A DNA stretch of 64,000 bases from the NCBI GenBank assembly GCA_030425205.1, contig JAUIAP010000007.1:62001-126000 (forward strand), given 5' to 3'. Positions 58,178-64,000 of the stretch are shown here, in pieces. The notes beneath the pieces are model-generated. The model did not search any database. It was not told where the DNA came from and saw only the letters and a program-made list of their open reading frames with translations. This DNA is from Anaerolineae bacterium. Lineage in GTDB: Bacteria > Chloroflexota > Anaerolineae > Promineifilales > Promineifilaceae. Both the position numbers and the translations under genes were made by a program. Numbering within the stretch: the stretch's first letter is position 1; each line of letters opens with the position of its first letter.

Positions 58178-60466
58178 ATGCAAATCATTCCTATTAACGA
58201 ACTCAAAGAGCTACACGGGCTTTTACCGCTACTGCCGATGTTATATGTTGGCTGGACAAACGGGATTTTGTCACCGACAGAAATTTTGCGTCTTCAGGAG
58301 TATGTCAACAGTCAAACATGGTTGACGACGCAGGAGCAAGGCTATCTAAAAAGCTGGCTCAACCCTCAGAACCCACCTGCTGAGGCCCAGCGTCATGACT
58401 GGCTAAGCGTGATTCGGGATTATTCAGATGGGACAAGCGTGGTGGGTTTGGCTGATTTCGGCCGATATATCGCCCGTCGCGTCGATGCGCGGCTCGATGA
58501 AGAGGTCAATCGTGCGCTCGAATTTGTCGAGGGCACACTCGGTGCGCGTGGGCGAGAGGCGATTCGCCAGCTTATCCCACAGACGTATGATCTGCCCGTT
58601 CTGGTCGAGAGTCAGTCGCCGTCTTTCAACGTCGCGCAGTTGACCCAAACACTGGACGGACAACATGCCGCATTCAAGCAGCGTCTGCGCCAACTGCTCA
58701 CAACACCCCAATTTGCCTATCACCAATCACATGATTCAGAAGCGTATCGCGCCGACGTGTTGCGCTGGCTTGAACAGCTTGCGGATCAAGGGCTTGGTTC
58801 GGCCGCCTATCCAGCCGCCTTTGGTGGCCGCGACGACATCGCGCAATATCTCGTCACGATGGAGATGCTCGGCCACCATGACTTGAGCCTGCTCGTCAAG
58901 TTTGGCGTGCAGTTCGGTCTATTTGGCAGCAGCATTTTGGCACTCGGCACGCGCCACCATCATGAACGGTATCTCGCCGCTGTTGGCAACTTGCAACTGC
59001 TCGGTGGCTTTGGCATGACGGAATCAGGGCATGGCTCAAACGTGCGCGGGCTCGAAACGACGGCAACATTTGATGCGGCAACCGATGAGTTTATCATCCA
59101 TACCCCGACTGAGTCAGCACGCAAGGCGTATATCGGCAATGCGGCACGGGACGGCGAGATGTTGGTCGTCTTTGCGCGCCTCATCACGCAGGGTGAAGAT
59201 TATGGCATCAGCCCATTTCTCGTGCCGATTCGGGATGGACAGGGCAAGCTGATGGACGGCGTGCGTATCGTCGATCATGGGGATAAGGTCGGGTTGAACG
59301 GGGTGGATAACGGGCGCGTCTCGTTCGAGTATGTGCGTATACCGCGTGAAAATCTGCTCAATCGCTTTGCAGACGTGGCGGCCGATGGCACCTACAGCAG
59401 CCCCATCGACAAGGAGTCGCGCCGCTTTTTCACGATGCTCGGCACGCTGGTTGGGGGACGCATCGGCATTGGGCTGACATCGCTCAGCGTCGCCAAAAAT
59501 GCGCTGACGATTGCAATTCGCTATGCCAATCGACGCCGACAATTCGGCCGAAATGACCAACCCGAAACGCTCTTAATCGACTACAAAACACATCAACGCC
59601 GTCTGTTGCCCCCGCTCGCCCAAACGATTGCGCTCGACTTTGCACTGCATGGATTGCTCGACCAATATGCGGCATCCGTCAAGCAGCCGATGCAAGCGGA
59701 CACGCGGACAATCGAAACGTTGGCGGCGGGATTGAAGGCGCGCAGCAGTTGGAACGCGACGCATATTGTCCAAGCAGCCCGCGAGGCGACGGGCGCACAG
59801 GGGTATCTCGCTGAAAATCAGCTTGGACGCTTGCGGCAAGATTGTGATATTTTCACGACGTTTGAAGGGGACAACACCGTTTTGATGCAGTTGGTTGCAA
59901 AAGAGCGACTGGTTGCATTGGGGAAAGAGATGCGGGGTGGCAAGATAGTGGGGGTATTATTGCGGCAGCTTTGGCGGGGAATTCGGCCGAAAAAATCACA
60001 CAAAATCACATCCTCCCATCTGCGTGACAGCCGTTTCCACAAACGCCTGTTTGCGGCACGTGAACAGACACGGGTGCTGGCACTCGCCAAGCGGCTGCAA
60101 CAGCTCGTCAAGCAGGGAGCAGACCCAACGGATGCACAGATCGCGGCGCAGAACGACTTTATTCGCCTCGCCGATGCGCTGATCGACCGGGAATTGTTGG
60201 CGCACTTTTTGCGTGGGGTGGCCGGCACAAAAGATCCCGCCGTCCGCGCTGTGCTTGACAAGCTGGCGTCGCTATTTGCACTCTGGCAAATCGAGCAGGA
60301 TGCGGCATGGTTCATGGAAAATGGCTATTTGTCGCGCCGCAAGAGCCGCGCCATCCGTGCCGAAGTCGAATCACTATGCGAAGAACTGCGCTATCAAGCG
60401 TTGCACGTGGTCAACGGATTTGCGATTCCCGACGCGCTGCTGGCCGCACCAATTGGGACGCGCTAG
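58178..60466 (+). CDS. large acyl-CoA dehydrogenase/oxidase-like flavoprotein
   Basis: This is a 762-residue enzyme of fatty-acyl-CoA oxidation using FAD. Residues about 1-190 form an N-terminal helical extension not found in short acyl-CoA dehydrogenases. The core begins with SEAYRADVLRWLEQLADQGL and has the flavin/substrate motif LLGGFGMTESGHGSNVRG, then DKVGLNGVDNGRVSF and GRNDQPETLLIDYKTH. The catalytic glutamate region EGDNTVLMQLVAKERL follows. The C-terminal 150 residues resemble the acyl-CoA oxidase (ACOX) domain. The size and order match bacterial ACOX-like acyl-CoA dehydrogenases. It is monocistronic, with its own palindromic operators upstream, so induction by fatty acids or acyl-CoA is likely. 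No ribosome site is clear at ATG 58178. Confidence 0.92.
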   Translation: MQIIPINELKELHGLLPLLPMLYVGWTNGILSPTEILRLQEYVNSQTWLTTQEQGYLKSWLNPQNPPAEAQRHDWLSVIRDYSDGTSVVGLADFGRYIARRVDARLDEEVNRALEFVEGTLGARGREAIRQLIPQTYDLPVLVESQSPSFNVAQLTQTLDGQHAAFKQRLRQLLTTPQFAYHQSHDSEAYRADVLRWLEQLADQGLGSAAYPAAFGGRDDIAQYLVTMEMLGHHDLSLLVKFGVQFGLFGSSILALGTRHHHERYLAAVGNLQLLGGFGMTESGHGSNVRGLETTATFDAATDEFIIHTPTESARKAYIGNAARDGEMLVVFARLITQGEDYGISPFLVPIRDGQGKLMDGVRIVDHGDKVGLNGVDNGRVSFEYVRIPRENLLNRFADVAADGTYSSPIDKESRRFFTMLGTLVGGRIGIGLTSLSVAKNALTIAIRYANRRRQFGRNDQPETLLIDYKTHQRRLLPPLAQTIALDFALHGLLDQYAASVKQPMQADTRTIETLAAGLKARSSWNATHIVQAAREATGAQGYLAENQLGRLRQDCDIFTTFEGDNTVLMQLVAKERLVALGKEMRGGKIVGVLLRQLWRGIRPKKSHKITSSHLRDSRFHKRLFAAREQTRVLALAKRLQQLVKQGADPTDAQIAAQNDFIRLADALIDRELLAHFLRGVAGTKDPAVRAVLDKLASLFALWQIEQDAAWFMENGYLSRRKSRAIRAEVESLCEELRYQALHVVNGFAIPDALLAAPIGTR

Positions 60467-60696
60467 GGTTCGTTGACCTTTCAAAACAGCCGTAGGGGTC
60501 AGGCAAACGGTGTATGATTTATGATTGGCGCGGTGTTAATGCCGTTTGTCTCACCCCGTTTCGTGGACATGATTGGCAACAGGGCGAGATAAACGGCGTC
60601 GAATTGTGCGCCAACGGAATGTACGATGCCGTTTACCTAGCCTCTACCTAAATGTCGATGACACCTTGCTCGTCATTAACACAAGCGCAAATAATC
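60467..60696. other. 230 bp intergenic region with imperfect inverted repeats
   Basis: Two inverted-repeat pairs are seen: GGGGTCAGGCAAACGG with CCGTTTGTCTCACCCC, and GAGATAAACGGCGTC with GATGCCGTTTACCT. Both use an AAACGGC core, suggesting another dispersed palindromic element between convergent genes. No gene is apparent. Confidence 0.5.
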
Positions 60697-62505
60697 TTAC
60701 AAAACCAACACAGCCAACTGCTCGATGTAGTCGGCCAGCGTGTCAAAGGCGAGATGGATCGGCTCAGGAGAGCTGAGATCAACGCCCGCACGTTGCAGAA
60801 CGGGCAGCGGATAATCAGCCCCACCCGTGCGCAGGAAAGTGAGATAGCGATCAACTGCCCCCTCGTCACCTTCGATCACCGGTTTGGCAAGGGCATGTGC
60901 GCCAGCAATCCCCGTCGCATATTGAAAAACATAGTATCGACTATAGAGATGTGAGAAGGTTGCCCACGTGATGCCGATACGGTCATGGTCGGCTTGCACC
61001 TGATCCCCGTACCCTGTCTGGAAACATTCGGCCGAAATTTTAATCAGCCCATCCGCCGTCAGTGGCTTCCCTTCTTCAACCATCGTATGGGCCAGCAACT
61101 CGATGCGCGCGAGCGTCGGCATGATGAAGAAGTAACGATAAAAGTTGCTGATCGCCTCTTCCAGCAGTGCAATCCGGAAGTTGCGGTCGGTATTTGTTTG
61201 CAGCAGATGATGACGCACCAATGCCTGATTAAAGTTCGACGCAACCTCTGCCACAAATAGCGAATAGTGGCTGTATCTGATCGGTTGATGCTGCCATGTT
61301 AGGTAGGAGTGCATCGAGTGGCCCAGCTCATGCGCCAGCGTGCTCATTCCCATGATGTCGTCACCACTGTTCATCATGATATACGGCTGTGTGCCAAACG
61401 AACCAGCCGAGAATGCACCCTGCACCTTGCCGACATTGGGATAGAGATCAACCCAACCTTGCTCCATACAGCCATGCCGCACCGCAGCGACATAATCTTC
61501 ACCCAACGGCTGCATGCCAGTCGCAATCATCTCCACCGACTGTTCAAATGAGATGGTCGGAGCCTGTTGTGAGAGCGGTGCCCACATGTCATAAGGCGCA
61601 AGCGTCTCGACGCCGAGTGCCTGTTTGCGCACCGAGAAGTAGCGTTGCCAAACATCACTGCGTTCGCGGAAGACGTCGATTACATTGTGATAGACAGATT
61701 GGGGAATTTTATTTTCGCCCAGTGATTCCTCGATGACGCTGTTGTAACCGCGTGCGCGTGCAAAGAAGACGTTTTGCTTGACATAGGCGTGATAGTTGTT
61801 TGTAAACGTGTTCTTAAAGCCGAGATAACCGTCACGATAACTTTGCCATGCCGTCTGGCGGGCGGTGCGGTCGGGGTTGGTCATCATATTTCGCAACGCG
61901 CCTTGTGAGACAGAGAGGCTGTCGCCGTTGGCGTTGGTTGCGTCAGCAAAGCGCAGATCGGCGTTTGCCATAATGCGGTGCGAGGCGGATGCGGTTACGA
62001 ACGCATCCATAGACTGGGCAAGCAGTTCTTCGACTTCGGCCGATCTCACATGCGGCTTACGATCCGCTAACCGCTCAAAGTAATGTTGATAAATCGCCAG
62101 ACGTGGTTCATTGGCAATCCATTGCGCGATCGTTTCGGCCGATAATGCCATCAACTCTGGCTCAATAAAGGCGGTCGTCGCGGCTAACTTCACCAGCACA
62201 GATTGCGCGCGTCCCATGCGGGCGACCCCTGTCTGATCGGTCACATCAACCGCATATTGCAACTGGGCCCATTCCCCCACAAACCCAGCCACCTGCTCCA
62301 CCTCTGCCATCAGCTCAAATAGGTCGGCCAGTCGTTGGGCACTATTGGTCAGCGACCCTTGAAAGGCTGTAATCTTGGGTAGACTATTTTGCAGATCGGT
62401 GAGTGCACTTTCCCAAGCAGCTTCGTCGGGAAAGATAGAATCGAGATGCCACGTGTATTTTGGATCAACGTCGGCACGAATCGGTAAGGTGGTCGGTTTT
62501 GACAT
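60697..62505 (-). CDS. pepF: oligoendopeptidase F (M3B family)
   Basis: This is a 602-residue cytoplasmic zinc metallopeptidase that degrades short peptides. I start it at ATG 62505 (MSKPTTLPIRADVDPKYTW), with AAGGA seven bases upstream. The frame continues into the repeat region but without a start signal. The zinc motif is LAHELGHSMHSYL (His392, Glu393, His396), followed by the third-ligand region VAEVASNFNQALVRHHLL. The rest is the mainly helical M3 fold, with the GYGDQVQADHDRIGITWATF region near the end typical of PepF. Length and layout are normal for the family. Confidence 0.94.
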   Translation of the reverse strand: MSKPTTLPIRADVDPKYTWHLDSIFPDEAAWESALTDLQNSLPKITAFQGSLTNSAQRLADLFELMAEVEQVAGFVGEWAQLQYAVDVTDQTGVARMGRAQSVLVKLAATTAFIEPELMALSAETIAQWIANEPRLAIYQHYFERLADRKPHVRSAEVEELLAQSMDAFVTASASHRIMANADLRFADATNANGDSLSVSQGALRNMMTNPDRTARQTAWQSYRDGYLGFKNTFTNNYHAYVKQNVFFARARGYNSVIEESLGENKIPQSVYHNVIDVFRERSDVWQRYFSVRKQALGVETLAPYDMWAPLSQQAPTISFEQSVEMIATGMQPLGEDYVAAVRHGCMEQGWVDLYPNVGKVQGAFSAGSFGTQPYIMMNSGDDIMGMSTLAHELGHSMHSYLTWQHQPIRYSHYSLFVAEVASNFNQALVRHHLLQTNTDRNFRIALLEEAISNFYRYFFIMPTLARIELLAHTMVEEGKPLTADGLIKISAECFQTGYGDQVQADHDRIGITWATFSHLYSRYYVFQYATGIAGAHALAKPVIEGDEGAVDRYLTFLRTGGADYPLPVLQRAGVDLSSPEPIHLAFDTLADYIEQLAVLVL

Positions 62506-62544
62506 GGATTGTTCCTTTTTTGGGTCTATTGTAGCGGAACATCT

Positions 62545-62656
62545 AAAGTATTGCGTATTGCGTGGTGCGTATTGACTGCTGGATATGCAACGCGCAATAT
62601 AAAGTATTGCGTATTGCGTGGTGCGTATTGGCTGCTGGATATACAACGCGCAATAG
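62545..62656. repeat. 56 bp tandem duplication of a heptamer hairpin, family A copy 9
   Basis: Copies 62545-62600 and 62601-62656 both read AAAGTATTGCGTATTGCGTG at the start and end in ACGCGCAATA. They differ at only a few positions, so the duplication is recent. It lies in the leader side of the oligoendopeptidase gene. Confidence 0.85.
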
Positions 62657-62730
62657 TATGAAACTCTGGGAAATCGGTAGGCCTTTGGTTTTTGCAGTTT
62701 TAAAAATAGATCAGGTAACAAAATCAGCGT

Positions 62731-62756
62731 GTTTCGGGAATTGGATTTCCCGAAAC
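62731..62756. repeat. family D hairpin, third copy
   Basis: GTTTCGGGAA-TTGGAT-TTCCCGAAAC has the same 10 bp arms as the copy at 37961 with the loop sequence inverted, so the unit has been placed in the opposite orientation. Confidence 0.75.
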
Positions 62757-62814
62757 ATCCTCGCCAGAAGAGTGGATTCCCGCCTTCGCGAGAATGACGG
62801 TAGCACTACAAAGT

Positions 62815-64000
62815 AGCGTGGAGAGATTTCGGTCGATTTTGGAGACAAAATATCAAGTCTCGAAGCGACCAAACCTCCTCCGTTAAGCCAGCGGCCATGG
62901 CTGGGGTTGCCTCAAGGGTCGCATGGATGCGTCAAAAGTTGTAAACCGCTCCCGTCCAAAACAAAGCCGCTTCCAGATGTAAGCGATAGCGCGATGGGGT
63001 GCGGGAGCGACGCGCCAATGCGGGTATCCATGTTCTGAAGGTTGCATTGAGCCGTTCGACATAAGCGGTGTTGAACACACCGATGAACGACTGCGTTTTG
63101 GTCATGATTTGTTGTGCCGTTTTCCAATCGCCAATGCGCAAGCGTCGCGTGATGCCAGTCAGTCGTCTGGCTGCCGTATGCATTACAACCTGAACCATGT
63201 GGATTTCTGACCAGACTGGCAACTTAGGTGCGCCGGGCTTGCCGTCATAAACGCGGTCGCGCAACGTTTTGCGAATCGCTTGTTCCCATGCACCAAACCC
63301 ATCGGTGACCCAGAGCAAGTCGCTGCCACGCTCAATCGCCTGACCGATGCGCTCAACCACTCGTTGTACCAGTGACCTGTTACGCTCAATGCCGATGGCA
63401 CCCCAGATGAACAGACGCGAGAAGACCGCCATCCCCGTTGCCAACCACATCGCGCCATACTGGGTTTTGACCCACATCTCATCACTTTGAATTTGCTCAC
63501 CAGCCAGTTGCCCACAGCACACCTTTTCTGCTTGCACTTGTTGGGCGTGTTGACCGGCTTCCAACTGCCAACTGGCAACCGTCTTTTCGTCAATGTAAAA
63601 GGCTGTCACAATTGCCTGCACTGGACACCCTCCAGCAAGCAGTCCCAACACCAGCAAGATCACCCAATTGGGATACCGTTTGTTAAACAGCAGCGTGCCA
63701 CGACTTTCGGCAAAGGTGCGCTGACACGCACAACACTTGAAACGGCGTTCTTTTTGGGAGTGAATCCAGATACGGTCTTCTTCTTCACAATGGGGACAGA
63801 CCATTATGGCTGGATTAAGTGGGGGTTCTGTCATAAACTTCATCATGCTGAGAGGCTCCATGAGATTGTTGGATTGTTTTTTGTTGGTACAAAAATTGTA
63901 TCCCATCTCACAGAGGCTCTCAGTGTTCACTCCACGTCTCTTTCTGGTGCTACCAGAATGACAGATCGATTACCGAATTAATTTTTCAAAGACCAACAAC
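62815..64000. mobile_element. insertion sequence carrying the IS1-like transposase (ends approximate)
   Basis: The segment around the transposase differs from its surroundings in lacking the common octamer and the hairpin families. The left end is somewhere between the family C hairpin (62795) and 62931. The right end was not found inside the window. Confidence 0.5.
62932..63930 (-). CDS. IS1-like DDE transposase with N-terminal zinc ribbon
   Basis: This transposase of up to 332 residues belongs to an insertion sequence of the IS1/IS1595-like type. Near the N-terminus a zinc ribbon (CPHCEEEDRIW and FKCCACQRTF) precedes a helix-turn-helix. The catalytic acidic residues are likely Asp in SDEMWVKTQ, Asp in WVTDGFGAWE and Glu in YVERLNATFR, giving a DDE triad. 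The true start is uncertain. The frame opens at 63930, but ATG 63861 (MEPLSMMKF) or a later Met just before the zinc ribbon are plausible. The element has no TCGGCCGA octamer. Terminal inverted repeats were not recognised, and the right end may lie near or beyond the window edge. Confidence 0.85.
   Translation of the reverse strand: MNTESLCEMGYNFCTNKKQSNNLMEPLSMMKFMTEPPLNPAIMVCPHCEEEDRIWIHSQKERRFKCCACQRTFAESRGTLLFNKRYPNWVILLVLGLLAGGCPVQAIVTAFYIDEKTVASWQLEAGQHAQQVQAEKVCCGQLAGEQIQSDEMWVKTQYGAMWLATGMAVFSRLFIWGAIGIERNRSLVQRVVERIGQAIERGSDLLWVTDGFGAWEQAIRKTLRDRVYDGKPGAPKLPVWSEIHMVQVVMHTAARRLTGITRRLRIGDWKTAQQIMTKTQSFIGVFNTAYVERLNATFRTWIPALARRSRTPSRYRLHLEAALFWTGAVYNF

Larger units (their letters stand above)
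247..62142. repeat. dispersed palindromic octamer TCGGCCGA (104 copies counted by eye)
   Basis: Example copies start at 247, 1700, 3623, 4436, 6903, 8145, 12189, 13685, 15336, 18040, 20384, 24305, 26465, 28273, 30193, 32354, 34335, 37770, 41882, 45941, 48301, 51051, 55986, 58458 and 62036. All but about four have A or T on both sides (WTCGGCCGAW). Nearly all are inside genes, where the three frames give Ser-Ala-Glu/Asp, Ile/Phe-Gly-Arg, or Arg-Pro. This explains frequent SAE, SAD, IGR and FGR tripeptides in unrelated proteins. None was seen in the recombinase gene, the IS or the hairpin repeats. Confidence 0.93.
62506..62931. other. 426 bp intergenic region made of repeats, left flank of an IS
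   Basis: It contains a 56 bp tandem duplication of family A type (62545-62656), a family D hairpin (62731-62756), a family C hairpin (62776-62795) and then the presumed left end of the insertion sequence from about 62815. No gene is seen. Confidence 0.6.

Noticed and set aside
247..62142. TCGGCCGA as a binding site for one regulator or a restriction relic
   Set aside because: Copies lie mostly inside genes at roughly even density and not in promoters, which does not fit a transcription factor. Restriction avoidance would deplete the site, not enrich it.
62143..64000. Absence of the octamer from the IS region taken as proof of recent transfer
   Set aside because: Gaps of about 2.4 kb without the site also occur in native genes (4495-6902), so the absence alone is not decisive.

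Overview
The window looks like a 64 kb chromosomal segment of a bacterium of the phylum Chloroflexota (Anaerolineae/Caldilineae-like). This is inferred from gene content only, because no rRNA or tRNA gene was recognised. The clues are three large BTAD/ATPase/TPR regulators, lipoproteins with long Pro-Thr-Glu linkers, giant secreted mosaic proteins that end in one hydrophobic helix plus a basic tail, and many heptamer-built intergenic hairpins. The octamer TCGGCCGA occurs about once per 600 bp (104 copies counted by eye), almost always flanked by A or T on both sides. It behaves like a genome-wide HIP1-type palindrome.

Layout: 1-3.4 kb holds a minus-strand vitamin B12-type ABC importer (binding lipoprotein, permease, partial ATPase) behind a cobalamin riboswitch and two tandem intrinsic terminators. 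3.6-12.7 kb holds an S9 peptidase and a 2260-residue secreted mosaic protein with propellers, a lipase-like domain, dockerin and cohesin. 13.1-14.3 kb holds a two-gene cassette of unknown function (98-residue protein plus leucine-rich-repeat protein). 14.4-19.4 kb is a complete minus-strand STM4011-STM4015 cassette: two radical SAM enzymes, a sulfatase-fold hydrolase, an ATP-grasp-like protein and a leucine-rich-repeat protein. These genes are tightly or overlappingly packed and the cassette's function is unknown.

19.7-22.4 kb carries the first BTAD regulator. 22.4-29.4 kb is a minus-strand catabolic operon (GntR regulator, FAD amine oxidase-like enzyme, SDR dehydrogenase, hydantoinase A, GNAT acetyltransferase, hydantoinase B) with a palindromic operator directly before the GntR start codon. 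It is best read as breakdown of a hydantoin or N-methylhydantoin type compound. Divergent to it is an unusual DeoR regulator fused to a periplasmic-binding-protein domain. 31.4-37.8 kb holds a lipoprotein, a two-component system, a choice-of-anchor B protein and a His-rich PCuAC-like metal-binding lipoprotein.

38-57 kb is a surface/secretome block: two beta-helix proteins, each preceded by a small gene of one family, a BTAD regulator sharing a 72 bp divergent promoter region with one of these units, a 1440-residue metzincin-type metalloprotease, and a third BTAD regulator with an extra C-terminal helix-turn-helix. 57-64 kb holds a tyrosine recombinase, a large acyl-CoA dehydrogenase with two identical 18 bp operators, an oligoendopeptidase F and an IS transposase. 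Gaps between genes are rich in palindromic repeats of at least four families.
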